Shown: positions 18,631 to 29,587 of the stretch, piece by piece
Position numbering within the stretch: position 1 is the first letter of the stretch
Layout of the letters: the number at the start of each line of letters is the position of its first letter
Made by a program: the position numbers and the translations under genes
The notes under the pieces: model-generated
What the model was told of the DNA's origin: nothing
Databases searched by the model: none
What the model saw: the letters and a program-made list of their open reading frames with translations, nothing else
Assembly: GCA_001939145.1 (NCBI GenBank)
Contig: LSRX01000578.1
Location: 393,990 to 457,989, forward strand
Source: Symbiodinium microadriaticum
Lineage: Eukaryota > Sar > Dinophyceae > Suessiales > Symbiodiniaceae
Direction of reading: 5' to 3'
DNA length: 64,000 nucleotides

Positions 18631-18759
18631 ACAAACATATGGTAACATAGCTCACTGCAGAATTGCGCTAGGCTTCGACATCTCTTCGCACTCACAGATG
18701 CAGCCCCGGAGATCCCTCGGGGCACAAGGGGCCGCAAAGTGCTCCCCAATCCGGGCACA

Positions 18760-21077
18760 TCACCTGGGGTCTGACGTCGGTTCTTGGGTTAGGCTTTCGC
18801 TTTTTAGGGTTATGGCGGCTGTGGTTAAGGGTTTCAGATTTAAGCTCAAGGGGTTTAGGGTTTGTGTTTCAGGGTGTGTCGAAGCCCAAGAGTTCCCGAC
18901 ACTCCATCCGCTCAGGATTATCCCTGATTTATGGTGTTAGTATGTGTTAGTCATAGCATCGACAAGGCTTTTGGGTTGAATGCAAGATCACAAGGGCTTA
19001 GGGGCGTAGGTAAAATTGCAGGTCCTGACTGAAATCAGAAGACCGCACCTGAATCCATCGAACCTCGACTCTCAAAACTACCATCGTGAGCGCCGAAATT
19101 CGGAAGCCTAAAGCCCCCCCTGACCCGGATGCGCTAAAGCGCAAGTCTTCTGAACCCTAAACTAGCCCAAACCGTACACCTTTAACAATGAAAAAGCACG
19201 AGAAAACACGCCACTCTGCAGCTGAAGCCGGGCCCCAACCCCAAAGCCTAAATCCTAAACCCTCCGACGAGGTTGCCTCTAGCTGCACGTCTACAAATGA
19301 ACTTGCGAACGGCTAGAACCTGAGTGATGTAATGATGGAGGAGCTTAGCCTCAGGCCCCCACTTCAGCAGGCTGGGTGTACTGAGGCTCCTGGAGTCTGC
19401 TGGGGCAGGCTGCGATGCGTAGGCTCTGGGGCTGCGTATACAGCAGGTGCAGGATCCGGCACTGTATAGACGGCACCCTTGCACTCCCATATCACAAAAC
19501 ATAAAGAGCTTGCAGAGCTTTACGTCTGACTGGGCCCGTTGTTCAAGGGCTACAATTCATCTACGTCTCTTTACTCGACCGACTGTCGGAGCTGTTGATG
19601 TTTGGGTTTTTGGACAGCAGTGGTTTTTGGTGGTTTCACCGGGCATGAACCCCAAACAGTTCTATGTTAATGGATACCATGTTGATCCAAGGCTACCGTG
19701 CAGGGCTGAGGCCGATGATTAGGATTTTGGGGCTTCGGGTTTTATGTCAGGGGTTTAGGGGTTTTGCTTGGGGAGGGGTTTAGGCTTTAGGGGTTAAGGG
19801 TTCGGGATCAGAAGCTACTAAGGCACGGCTATCTCAAGGTCTTACAAACTTAGCAAGACATGGCCAAGACGCCGCGAACCCCTACATCATGAAAAGCTTA
19901 ACCCAAAGGCCCGTCTAGAAGAAGCCCTTGTGGATACCGCAGAAGAACCAAACACGGACACGGAAACTCAATTTAATGCACCCTTCCGATGTCTTGGCGC
20001 CCTGTGACTCACGTCGCTGCAGGTTTATTAAGGGTCGTCTAGTGAGTTTTCGCTTTTAGGGGGTATAAAGGTTTAGGGCAGCTGCTTGGTTTTAGGGATT
20101 TAAGGATTCGGTTCGAACAAGGTTCCGAGGATGGGATATGAGGGGTCTTCAACGCATCTATACGAGGCCTTTTCGGGTTCTGTACGTTATGGCAGAGGAT
20201 CTTGGGACCGTAGCTTAGACTCTTTTAGCTTATAGACTCTTTGGGGCCGAAGGGCGGATCTTAGTGGGTAGGATCCAGTGTTGAGATCGCAGGGCTGAAG
20301 ATCTTGAGGTTGAGCAGAACTTAGTAGGGTTTAGAGTCTGATAGGGTGTGGGGTTTCCCATAGAGTGTAAGGTGGTTCTGAGAAGCTAGAGGCGTCCAGA
20401 GAAATCTTAAATATGGGTATCAAAAGATCTCAAGGTTCAGGGTTTGGGTAGTGGGGTGTTCGAGTTTCCGGCTCATGTTTAGGGCTTGGGGTTGGGATCT
20501 TACGTGAAGTTTCGGGGTTTGGGACGGTTTACTGGCTAGTGCTTCGGAGCTCAGGGTTTGGGTTCAGTGCCAGCGGTTCTGGAGACCGTCCTCGTCCAGA
20601 AGACGGGAGTGGGCAAGCCAGGCCTGAGCTCGTGGGTGACTTGGGTCTTTAGGGATGCCTGTCGGAGTTGTGGCTCTGCGTGCGAATCGTGGAAAGTCCC
20701 GAGCGGTCCCCCCTTCCAAGCTCCAGGCTTGTGAAGAATCCCATCCAGCTTCTCCATGGAACCTCGGAAAAGCACAAAGATTGCAGGTCTACGCCTCCCT
20801 GCTCATGTCTGGAGCAGCCTACATGCAGACTTCCCTCATCATGTCCCAGCCACAGCCGCCCGTCCGTGCAGCGTCGCAAACACTGCCCGGACGGGAGCGG
20901 GAACTGAGGCTGAGACATCATGATCCTGTCCTCCTGCAAGCAACCATTCGGGACTGCATGGTCCGGGTTTGGTGCGTTCGATGCTGACTGCCGCAGTTGC
21001 CTCACCTCTCTTTTTCGAAAGCTTTTGGCAATGGAATAGAGACTGCTCTGAAGCTTGGGGGCTCAGGAGCGGATAAT
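18760..21077. other. Gene-poor region with TTTAGGG-like degenerate tracts
   Basis: No credible coding frame. Degenerate TTTAGGG/TTTAGGGG motifs are dense at 18800-18885, 19735-19805, 20050-20110 and 20330-20580, all with the G-rich strand on plus. They look like decayed interstitial telomere-type sequence rather than a perfect array. Confidence 0.5.
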
Positions 21078-21505
21078 TCACGTGCGCTTCTCGTATGGAC
21101 CCGAAACATGCTTGCAGATGCAAGGGCGTCTTTGTCTCGCCGCAGCCTTCGCAGCCTTCTTGGCACGTTTGAATTCTTTCAACACCAGAAACCTTTGCTT
21201 CTGGTTCGGGGTAGACTGCCTCTCATTAGGCGGATCCATATTTGCAGCCGTTTCTTGAACTGCAGCATCTGCAAGAAACGCTCTGGCTGCCGCATTCTCC
21301 GCCTTCGCCTTCTTCCCCACCACCTCGCCCCTGAACTCCTTCCCACTCCATGCATAGGGAGCTCCGTCCCTATCTTCAGCCGTGATGGTCAACGTAGACT
21401 GGTGGCAGTTATCGTCACCGCGCTTTACCTCAACGGTGAAGCAAATTCCCAGCTGGTGTGGACTGTTGTTGCCATGTTGGGCCTTCTTCAAACGCCTTAG
21501 GGCTG
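21078..21505 (-). CDS. dsRNA-binding-domain exon, copy 1
   Basis: The exon probably starts at an AG acceptor near 21506 (...GGCAG then CCCTAAGGCG). It encodes HGNNSPHQLGICFTVEVKRG, then WSGKEFRGEVVGKKAKAENA and ARAFLADAAV. The GK-x-x-KAE-x-AA-x-x-FL pattern is the C-terminal helix of a dsRBD. A basic tail (KRAKKAAKAAARQRR) follows. The protein probably binds structured RNA. It belongs to the same gene as the RS-rich exon at 22022-22545. It is one residue shorter than copy 2 after GICF. Past about 21110 the similarity to copy 2 ends. Confidence 0.55.
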
Positions 21506-21816
21506 CCTGCGAGGGTTCCTGGGTACACAGATAGTCAAAGGGACGGTTAGCATCTGTGGTTGTGCATTGCCTACATGCGATGCCAGTTTGGGTCGATTTA
21601 TCTCTTAGAAGGGAATGGGGGAATGGATCCCGATAGTAGACGCTATATAATCCCAATCATAGTTTCCATAATCCATTCCCCCAGCCTCTACTAAGAACCA
21701 GACTGAAACAAAGCAACTTCATGGGCACTCTGCGCGAGAGTTTCTGGAGGTGGCCAGTCCAAAGGGATTTTCCGGGGGTTGGAACTCCGTCTAGGTCAAA
21801 ACATACCGCGAATTCG

Positions 21817-21975
21817 AGGTTTCCAAGACACCTGTGTTGTTGAGTCAGGATGGGCTGAGGCATTCTGTGGTCGGAGAGGAGATTGCCAAGAAGGAGATTC
21901 TGGGCTAAGACTGAGTAATTAAGGTCAATTCATCTTAGCCCGAGTGTGAGGTTTCCAACAGACCAGTGTTGTTGG
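21817..21975. repeat. Small hairpin-forming repeats in the copy 1 intron
   Basis: Two copies of a motif starting GAGGTTTCCAA, followed by a short inverted repeat of the CAACA...TGTTG type, lie at about 21817-21845 and 21948-21972. A third copy is in the non-homologous intron of the partner gene at about 44104-44126. Confidence 0.55.
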
Positions 21976-22021
21976 GCTGACGTAAAGCAGCCCTGCCGCA
22001 ACCACGGAGGAAACAACTTTA

Positions 22022-22545
22022 CACCTGTCCAGCTCAGGGCGGGGCTGCATGAAGCCAACCACAACATTCTTTTCCCCGCCAGGGTTCTTCGTCAGATCGA
22101 AGCCAGGGGCTTCGCTCCTGTTCTTCTTCTTCTTCTTGGAGGCAGTGTCGATTGAACTGGCCCGCGGCGCATCTCCGAGTCCTCCACTTTGAGACTGCTG
22201 CTGCCAGGCAGAGGACTCCTTGTGCGCGAGCGGGCAGGCGACGTGCTCTTGGGTGCCTCATCCGGCGACGTCCGAGGGCAGGCTGTAGACATCTGATGGG
22301 CAACATCCGGGCTTCCCGGATCTCTGCTGGCTAGAACCCGGTAGAACTCTGCGAAGCTTCGGCGGTGTGTCCTTCCAACGGTTTCTCTCGGCCTCCTGCT
22401 CCTTCGATCGAGGAGGGGTTGTACTGCCTGTACTGCTGCACGACCCTTGCGAGTTGCCAGAGGAAGATGAGCGGCTGCTGGAGCGCATCCTGGCGCATAC
22501 GCTTTGGCTCTTCGCTCGTAACTTATGGTCAGCTACCAGTAGCAT
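22022..22545 (-). pseudogene. RS-rich N-terminal exon of dsRBD gene, copy 1 (frameshifted)
   Basis: Starts at ATG (MLLVADHKLRAKSQS) as in copy 2, then a Ser/Arg-rich stretch (RMRSSSRSSSSGNSQGS) and PPRSKEQEAERNRWKD. One extra base near 22310 compared with copy 2 shifts the frame, so it ends early; downstream, the copy 2-like peptides continue in another frame. A likely donor (CAG then GTGTAA) lies at about 22022 and is conserved in copy 2. It is either a pseudogene or carries a sequencing indel. Confidence 0.55.
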
Positions 22546-23292
22546 TGGCTACCATCTTAAGATGCTGGCAGGCAGTCCTGTCTCTTGGAGACTGGTTCAG
22601 ACGCTGCACCCGCACTCCGCGCTCGGCTTGCTTCGACATGGCCGGTCAGGATTCCTGTAGGGTCTGACCTGAAACTACAAGAAGGAGTCAGGCAAATCAT
22701 CGAAACAAGTGCATGAAATTACATGCATGCAGGGCACCCAATTTCAATGTATACGGACCCGTTCAAGAACAGTATATTTCTACGAAAGTAATCAGTCGAT
22801 AAAGGATGACCACATGCAATGCCGGAGGGTTGTCATGCAGTCATTCCCATTCTGTTCTCACAAACGCCGCTCAACATCTCGAGGTCTCGGAAAATCTCGG
22901 AGACATGGATGCTTATTAAACCGAACCCTCGTCCTTGCCAGTTTGGAAGCCTGCAAGGAACCTTGTGGGAACTCTGACCCCTGGATTCACCTAGCCTCAA
23001 GGCTGTAAGCCGATAGTTGACAACGGAATCAGGTTCGCGCTTTAGGGTCACACCCCAAATTATCCCAAATCTAGGTTATTATAGTACGTCTACAGCAAGT
23101 GGATGTTTTCTGGACTCCTGGAGCCCAACCGATGTATGGTCCCAATGTCGGATCCGCATGTCGGTGTCGTCTTTTGGAGGTTCGTGCAGTTGCAGCATCA
23201 AAGCCCTGTAAGGCATTAGGAGACTTACCCTCAATAAAGCCCAGTCGTCGCTGAGCACCCCGCTGTCACCGGTGTCGTGAACCAGCAGCGCT

Positions 23293-23484
23293 GTGAAAGC
23301 CTTTTGGGTGAGGGGCCAAACTGCAACTCTAGCCAAAATACCTGTACTTTCGGTCGTTGTGCTCGATCCAAACGATCTGACGAAAGAAGCAAGTGCCATG
23401 GATGAGGATGATGCCGGTGGTGATGATGATGATGATGATGATGATGAAGCCCCTGGGCCCGAGACTCTCTTACAAGACAGGTAG
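23293..23484 (+). CDS. LINE gag-like frame, 5' part before an in-frame TAG
   Basis: Same frame as the gag-like ORF that follows, separated by TAG at 23482-23484. It contains SVVVLDPNDLTKEASAMDED and a run of Asp encoded by a (GAT)n microsatellite (about 23415-23448). Confidence 0.45.
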   Translation: MKAFWVRGQTATLAKIPVLSVVVLDPNDLTKEASAMDEDDAGGDDDDDDDDEAPGPETLLQDR

Positions 23485-23493
23485 CAGCCTGAC

Positions 23494-24069
23494 ATGAGCC
23501 ATGAGGATGCGCGCAAGTTCCGGAGGACTGCATCCGCCGAGAGGACACCTGTTGCTCCAGATGATAGTGACAGGGCTGTTGCTAGTGGCGTGGCACATGC
23601 CAAACCTGCGGGACCGCCGCCCCCTGTGGGGGCAAGGGGACCTCGCACTGCAGCAGAACGTGCAGCACGCGCCGCTGCAGCAAAGGAAGCACCGGCTTAC
23701 TACAGCTCCTCCTCTTCAACCTCCGACAACGATGCAGGACAACAAGATGGCATCAGTCAAAGCAGCAGCTTCTCATTGGAGCTGCGCGGGGAAGCCCTGG
23801 ACCATGCCAGGGCGGAAGGCAGTGCTCTTTACCGACGAGAACTTGCAGAAGCAGAAGATGGCAGAAGCGCCAGAAGCAGGGCAGGCAAGACCGGCTGGTT
23901 TCAGCGGACCATTGCCCATGAGCCCTGGGGACATATTCGTGACATCATGTCACGACAGCTCACAGGTGCTCGACTGCTACAGTGGCAAAATTGGTGCATG
24001 GCCCATGCTAGAGGCTACCGCAAGGCGGGAGACAGGCGAGAAACAAGGACCTTTGACGGGCAGCCCTGA
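23494..24069 (+). CDS. LINE gag-like (ORF1) protein
   Basis: 191 codons from an ATG (23494). An Ala/Pro/Arg-rich part (RTAAERAARAAAAKEAPAYY) is followed by an acidic Ser-rich stretch and TGWFQRTIAHEPWGHIRDIM. I recall similar Ala/Arg-rich starts from dinoflagellate LINE proteins, but this was not checked. It lies in frame 1, whereas endonuclease and RT are in frame 2, so either a second cistron, a frame change or an indel connects them. It probably binds the element RNA; this is inferred from position only. Confidence 0.55.
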   Translation: MSHEDARKFRRTASAERTPVAPDDSDRAVASGVAHAKPAGPPPPVGARGPRTAAERAARAAAAKEAPAYYSSSSSTSDNDAGQQDGISQSSSFSLELRGEALDHARAEGSALYRRELAEAEDGRSARSRAGKTGWFQRTIAHEPWGHIRDIMSRQLTGARLLQWQNWCMAHARGYRKAGDRRETRTFDGQP

Positions 24070-27000
24070 TCTTGGCTTCACAGTCAAAGTTCCATGGCGA
24101 GCCCGGAACCTGCGGGCTGCTCGCTTCCAGCATCCGCAGCACCGCCTACGCTCTGCCAAGCGTCTACGCCCTCACTGCGCTGCATGGTCGGCTGCCAGCC
24201 GACGGCCTCCGCCGGCAGCTGCCGCATCAGGAGCCACCACATCATGCACATATGCCCCACCCGCTCACCCTAAGGCTCATAACCTCAGTCTACCCACAGC
24301 ATCCATGTTGCGCCGGTGCACTCAAGGATGCACCCATAAGGCTCATAACTTTGATCACCATAGGATGCAGACCCATCCTGAGAGTACCTCGGTCCCCTCC
24401 GGTCCCAAGTCCGGAGGCTGTAGACAACCTAGACCCGCACTAAGAATGTTAATGCTAGCTACAGTTGGGGCGAGGGTTTCCTCTGCTGCAGCCGTCACAG
24501 AGGATGGACCTGGGCTCCGTCCAGGGAAGCATCACGGCACAGCGCAACAAGGCAGGGAACCCGCGAAACCGACAAGTCACATGAAGCGAGTTTTTAACAG
24601 AGCGTGTAAGCGAGCGAATCAATCGATTGAGGCTGGAACATGGTACCGGAACAGGTGGCACACCCGTGCTGCCCTCGATGCCCTAAGAAATCAGACTCCC
24701 ACCGACCTCGGCCGACCTCCCAGGACCGCGGCACGGAGACGACATCGTGCCACCAGGCCAGAATTCTCTTTCAGGATTCTTACTTGGAATGCAGGGGGTC
24801 TCTCGGCTGCTCTTACTCAAGAACTTATGGCTTGGTGTGACACACGGGAGGCCACTGATCAATATGACTGCATAGTTATTACCGAAACACACTGGAAACA
24901 GGTTGATGACTATCGCAGTGGTCAGTGGCTCTGTGTGCATAGCTCCGGATACGTAGACGGTCAAGAGCCTGACAGATATGCAGGCATTCTGTGCCTGCTG
25001 TCTAGCCGTAGCTTCGCTGAGCCCAAAGTTAAAGAGCATGTCCGAGGCAGGCTTCTCCAGGTGACAGCGACACACATTCGCAGCCAACTCCCCACCTGCA
25101 TCATTGGCTTGTATCAACACGTCTGGAGGCCTCACCTAAGCTCGGCCCAAAATCGTGCACTGCGAGGCAGTCTGTGGCAAAGCCTCCAGTCCCTAATCAC
25201 TGCCACACCAGCTCGCCACCAACTACTAGTGGCAGGCGATTTCAACTCCACCCTTACTAAACTCCATCCTCACATAGGCCCCGCCGTCCCTAAACCCAGC
25301 TCCCACTCTAATCTCGATAATGACCTCCAAACCCTAATCCAGGAGTGCGATCTTTGTGCACTTAACACATGGCACGCCCGACCCATGCACACTTTCACTT
25401 CACCCAGCGTCAAGAGCCAACTTGATTATGTGCTGCTCCGAACCTCGACTGCCACCCACGGAGCAAAGCTTGCCAAACCGCTGCACCAGTTTCCGGTGGG
25501 AGCATACCGACAGACCAACCATCACCCCGTGCAGGCTGCCATTCGCATGCTGCCCATGGCATACCGGGCGTCAACGGCCCAGGCAGGGCACAAACATCAC
25601 TTTGCTGCCGCAGCCCTGCAATCCGCCGTGACACAACACTCTGCCTCAGCTCAGGCACTGCTGCAGGCAGTCGAGGAGCGGCTGCTCGCACTGCCCCAGG
25701 CGCAAGCACTCAGTACTGAGCATGACTTAGTCAATACCATATTATTGGAGGAGACATGTCGTGCTTTCCCACCCACTCCTCGCGAGGATCAAAGGGTCAG
25801 TGCCCAAACAGAGTACCGAGCGTCGGCCAGAGGTACCTGGCAACTGCATCGCCAGCTGCAACGATCAGGCATGCCCTCGCTTCGTAATATATGGTCTCGT
25901 TGGCGTACCTTTGCACAGTTCATGCGGGCCTCCACCATGCTACGCCGGCAAAGCCGAGATCTCAAGAAGCAGTTTCTTGAAGACCAAATGCGGCAGGCTG
26001 AGCTCGCAGCCCGCAAAGGCAATCATCGTGATCTCTTTCTGATCGCTCGTCGGCTGGGGCCCAAAACTGCACAGAATGTTTCCAGGCTACAGGGACCGGA
26101 CGGCCAGGTGTTGGACAGCAAAGCCGAAATGGCTGCCATCATCAAACACAGCTCTGAGGCCTTTGCATCTACCCCAGATACCACCAGCCTTCAGCCCCTC
26201 GAGGGCGCTTTCACCTTCACCGCGACAGATCTGCAGGCTGAGCTGGCCACTCTCAACATCAGGAAGGCGGTACCGAGGCACATTGCACCCAATGCCGTGT
26301 GGAGGCTCTGCGCCCACTCCATCAGTGCTCGCCTAGGCCCCTGCTTCGAGCACCACTTTCGTCCCATGTCGACGGACGTGCTGGAGGGAGATATGCAGGA
26401 CGCCCACATATGTTGGCTTAATAAGCCCTCAAAACCTCCCACCTCGATGAGTGCCAAGCGACCTATAGGCCTCATGCCCCCTTGTGCCAAATCCCTAGCC
26501 GGCGCTGTAGCTCGGAGAATTCTTGATCACCTTCAGCCAGTACTAGATCATATGCCACAATTTGCCTATTGTGCAGGCAGAGGAGTCAACGATGCCATCC
26601 TCAGAGTGCACTCCTACTTTAACGAAATCGAAAGCCTGCAGAAAGGTCAGATCAAAAACCGTTTCAAGCAGCACCAAAATGTCAGGCAGCTTGACTGCCA
26701 TGGCGGAGCCTGTCTTTCTTTAGACCTTAGCAGTGCATTCGACAGCGTCAGCCGAGACCTACTTATACAATCACTCCTGGACCACCAGGTCCCACCAGAC
26801 CTCATTAACATTGTGCAACAACTCCACAGGAACGCCAAGTACATCTTCAGCACAACCAGCTCCCGAGGGCAGGTTACCACTAGCAACGGGATAAAACAAG
26901 GCTGCAGAGCCGCCCCAACCCTATGGATCAGCTCTACCCTGTCCATCCTTGAACACCTCGCGCATAGGCGAAGCCTTACCTGGATACAAAACATGCTCAC

Positions 27001-29587
27001 GCTTTTCGCTGACGATTTTTGTGGTCACTGGACCATCACCAATCTGCAGGACTGGACAGCCACGATCTCCGACCTGACACTCCTGATGGAAACGCTGGAG
27101 ACCTACAAGCTCCAGGTCAATCTGCAGAAGACTGCACTGCTCGTCAACCTGAAAGGTCGCATGGCCAAGAAAATCCTGAGACAACACGTCAGATACAAGG
27201 CGGGTGAAACCTTCCTTGTCCTGGTTGTTCACGGGCAGGAATGCTTGCTTAAAATTAAGGAATCCCACACCTACTTGGGGACCATCATCTCATATCGGGA
27301 CCGCATTAGTGCCGCGCAAGCCCGATACCAGCAGCTCCGTAAGATCCTAAATGGACGTGGGCCCCTCTCGATCAAGTATCGACTCCGGCTCTGGCAGGCC
27401 TGCATCCCTCCCAGCATCACCTACTCCCTGGAGGCCACAGGCTGCACTTGCAAAGGACTTCAACGCATCAAAGTTGTGGCCACCAGGCACTTGCGAGCCA
27501 TCCTGCGTGAGCCTGCGCACCTGCACCATGTCAGTACCTCAGACATATGGGAAAGAGCCAGACTGCCCACACCCGAGCAATCCATCCTTGCCAGAATGAC
27601 CAAACTGCGGTCTCAACGAAGCCCAGACTACCATCCTTGTGGTCCTGACCTCGTTGTGAATGACAGGGTTGCTGCGCAGCTCTCTGCCCAGATAGCCCAC
27701 CTGCAGGAAGCGATCCGACAGTTAGCCCAGCAGGGCCTCAGCGTACCTGAGGAGGCACAGCCCAGTCCCAATCCTGGCTTCGCATGTGCTCACTGTGATC
27801 TTGTGCTCCCGGCCCATGCCAGGCTGATCCACTCAGCCATCAAGCATGCTGAGGCGCCTGCCCCAACTGACCCGCGCCTCAAACCACAGTTTCATGCGCC
27901 GGACCATTCTGTCAATGGCCTTCCTACATGTAAGTTGTGCCACCGAAATTTCACAAAGTGGCAGCAGCTCAAGCTTCACATTGAGAATGGCTCGTGTATC
28001 GGCTTGGGTGGAGATAGCATGAAGCTTAGCCCTCCAGCAGAAGATAATCAGGCCATGCGAAATCCGGTGACGGAAGCTCAAGCTGTCACCGCGACAGCCA
28101 GAGCCTATGAAGGGCCTGAATCGCAGGAACAAGCGGCGCAAAATGCGATTCCCATCATTACGGATCCGAGCTTCCTGAGTAAACTCAATGCTTGGGATCA
28201 GCACCTCAACTGTCGCCACACCAGAGCAAGGCTCCAGAGCAGATGCGTAGTCTGTGGCATGTGGATAGCCGATGGCAAACACCTCAAACAACACTACAAC
28301 AAAGTGCACCACCATGACTTTCCCAATGCACTAGAACAAGCTCAGAAGCTTTGCCTGCCTTTCAAAAGTCAGTTCACCCGGGGCCGTAGCTGCCGATACT
28401 GTGGCTCCAAGGTGGGGGCACCCTGCAGACATGTCATCCAGTGTACTGTCCTGCACCAGCTCTGCCTAGCCGTCAGTCTCTGCCGCCCTGAAACTCGACC
28501 CAGGATGGGCGACCTGGAGACGGAGATCTTTGCACACTGCATGCCGTCTGGGGCAGCAGAGCCAAGTGCGGAGCAGGGCAACAAGCGAGCCAGACCGGAC
28601 ATCAGGCAACCCAATGGACGCCGGGGACGGCCTCCCTACAGTGCCCCGTTCGGGCAAGCGCCATGGAAGCCGACACTTGCCTTCCAGACACCTGCTCAGG
28701 ACTCCCAGATCCGCCTCCTCAGCAAGATTGTCCTGAAACACGAGGAACAGTTGGCAGCCCTGAGGAAGGACACTCAGTTTGTCCTTTTCTTCCGGCAGGA
28801 CGACAAGTCGTTGCTGCCCTCTCTCATGAGCGTCTCCCGCGAGTGGAAAAACAAGCAAGCGGCGGGCGACCAATCAATCCAGTCCTCCCAAAGGACGGTT
28901 CTGATCAGCTGCCTGCTGCGCGAGTTGCTGGCCAGGGTTCAACGGGTGGTAGCAACGGAACCAGGCCGGGAATCCCTGAAGAAAGCAGAATGGCTGACGA
29001 GCTCCAATGCCTGGACATACATGAGATGGTCTCCCAAACTCAGGAAACTAGTGGCGGACGAGACCAAGGAGCCATTGGTTCACGACGAAGCTGTGAGAAT
29101 CATAACGGAACTCCAGAAGTCGATGCGAGGAGAGATCATCCACCGGTTCCAGAGCACCATCAACTTAGCCAAGTTGGAGGAACAAGGTGCTCAGCAAGCA
29201 ATCTTTCACTTAGGGATATCCCTACGTGGCTCCGAAGCCACGGAGGTCTACGAGCAGTTCCGAAAGCTGGCGGGATTGTCTCTGACGAATCTCGCCGGGT
29301 TCAGCATGAAGGTGGACGACCAGATGCGCCCGCCCATGGCACAGCAGCTTGCCCAACTGACGTTTGGGGGAGGCCGGCATCAACTGATGAATCTGCATCC
29401 ATGCCCACTCATCCCCCACCACCTGCATCGCCACCCAGCTCCGCTACCACTTCTCACACACCACACCCTCCACCCATACTCACCGATCCCAATACCATTA
29501 GACTTCACCCCCTCCCTAATTTCACCCTCATTAACCCACATAATCATTGTTACCTTAATGCCACGATCTACAGCCTTGCCCTCCTAG
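23501..29587 (+). CDS. LINE endonuclease / reverse transcriptase polyprotein with zinc fingers
   Basis: Open frame of 2028 codons. The first about 350 residues are probably non-coding overlap with the gag-like frame; reliable coding starts near 24580 (KRVFNRACKRANQSIEAGTW). An APE-like endonuclease follows, about residues 420-680: RILTWNAGG, ITETHW, GDFNST (579-584) and NHHPVQ (673-678). The reverse transcriptase spans about 985-1260: KRPIGLMPP, LSLDLSSAFDSV, NGIKQGCRAAP and LFADDF (Asp-Asp at 1171-1172). C2H2-type fingers are at about 1477 (CKLCHRNF...) and 1582 (CVVCGMW...H...H), followed by a Cys-rich cluster (CRYCGSKVGAPC) and a helical C-terminal region. The role is target-primed reverse transcription in the nucleus. 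All catalytic boxes look intact. Confidence 0.8.
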   Translation: MRMRASSGGLHPPRGHLLLQMIVTGLLLVAWHMPNLRDRRPLWGQGDLALQQNVQHAPLQQRKHRLTTAPPLQPPTTMQDNKMASVKAAASHWSCAGKPWTMPGRKAVLFTDENLQKQKMAEAPEAGQARPAGFSGPLPMSPGDIFVTSCHDSSQVLDCYSGKIGAWPMLEATARRETGEKQGPLTGSPDLGFTVKVPWRARNLRAARFQHPQHRLRSAKRLRPHCAAWSAASRRPPPAAAASGATTSCTYAPPAHPKAHNLSLPTASMLRRCTQGCTHKAHNFDHHRMQTHPESTSVPSGPKSGGCRQPRPALRMLMLATVGARVSSAAAVTEDGPGLRPGKHHGTAQQGREPAKPTSHMKRVFNRACKRANQSIEAGTWYRNRWHTRAALDALRNQTPTDLGRPPRTAARRRHRATRPEFSFRILTWNAGGLSAALTQELMAWCDTREATDQYDCIVITETHWKQVDDYRSGQWLCVHSSGYVDGQEPDRYAGILCLLSSRSFAEPKVKEHVRGRLLQVTATHIRSQLPTCIIGLYQHVWRPHLSSAQNRALRGSLWQSLQSLITATPARHQLLVAGDFNSTLTKLHPHIGPAVPKPSSHSNLDNDLQTLIQECDLCALNTWHARPMHTFTSPSVKSQLDYVLLRTSTATHGAKLAKPLHQFPVGAYRQTNHHPVQAAIRMLPMAYRASTAQAGHKHHFAAAALQSAVTQHSASAQALLQAVEERLLALPQAQALSTEHDLVNTILLEETCRAFPPTPREDQRVSAQTEYRASARGTWQLHRQLQRSGMPSLRNIWSRWRTFAQFMRASTMLRRQSRDLKKQFLEDQMRQAELAARKGNHRDLFLIARRLGPKTAQNVSRLQGPDGQVLDSKAEMAAIIKHSSEAFASTPDTTSLQPLEGAFTFTATDLQAELATLNIRKAVPRHIAPNAVWRLCAHSISARLGPCFEHHFRPMSTDVLEGDMQDAHICWLNKPSKPPTSMSAKRPIGLMPPCAKSLAGAVARRILDHLQPVLDHMPQFAYCAGRGVNDAILRVHSYFNEIESLQKGQIKNRFKQHQNVRQLDCHGGACLSLDLSSAFDSVSRDLLIQSLLDHQVPPDLINIVQQLHRNAKYIFSTTSSRGQVTTSNGIKQGCRAAPTLWISSTLSILEHLAHRRSLTWIQNMLTLFADDFCGHWTITNLQDWTATISDLTLLMETLETYKLQVNLQKTALLVNLKGRMAKKILRQHVRYKAGETFLVLVVHGQECLLKIKESHTYLGTIISYRDRISAAQARYQQLRKILNGRGPLSIKYRLRLWQACIPPSITYSLEATGCTCKGLQRIKVVATRHLRAILREPAHLHHVSTSDIWERARLPTPEQSILARMTKLRSQRSPDYHPCGPDLVVNDRVAAQLSAQIAHLQEAIRQLAQQGLSVPEEAQPSPNPGFACAHCDLVLPAHARLIHSAIKHAEAPAPTDPRLKPQFHAPDHSVNGLPTCKLCHRNFTKWQQLKLHIENGSCIGLGGDSMKLSPPAEDNQAMRNPVTEAQAVTATARAYEGPESQEQAAQNAIPIITDPSFLSKLNAWDQHLNCRHTRARLQSRCVVCGMWIADGKHLKQHYNKVHHHDFPNALEQAQKLCLPFKSQFTRGRSCRYCGSKVGAPCRHVIQCTVLHQLCLAVSLCRPETRPRMGDLETEIFAHCMPSGAAEPSAEQGNKRARPDIRQPNGRRGRPPYSAPFGQAPWKPTLAFQTPAQDSQIRLLSKIVLKHEEQLAALRKDTQFVLFFRQDDKSLLPSLMSVSREWKNKQAAGDQSIQSSQRTVLISCLLRELLARVQRVVATEPGRESLKKAEWLTSSNAWTYMRWSPKLRKLVADETKEPLVHDEAVRIITELQKSMRGEIIHRFQSTINLAKLEEQGAQQAIFHLGISLRGSEATEVYEQFRKLAGLSLTNLAGFSMKVDDQMRPPMAQQLAQLTFGGGRHQLMNLHPCPLIPHHLHRHPAPLPLLTHHTLHPYSPIPIPLDFTPSLISPSLTHIIIVTLMPRSTALPS

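Larger units (their letters stand above)
21111..22902. repeat. Duplicated gene segment, copy 1 (partner 43226-44902)
   Basis: Direct-orientation copy of the segment at 43226-44902. Exon parts (21111-21505 and about 22022-22698) are almost identical to the partner, while the intron-like middle (about 21510-22020) is not alignable. Copy 1 also contains 145 bp (22699-22843) absent from copy 2, between AGGCAAATCAT and TTCCCATTCTG. Confidence 0.85.

Noticed and set aside
5745..23484. TAG used as a sense codon
   Set aside because: TGA stops occur equally within similar frames, and one TGA aligns with a Gly codon in a sister copy, so mutation is the simpler explanation.
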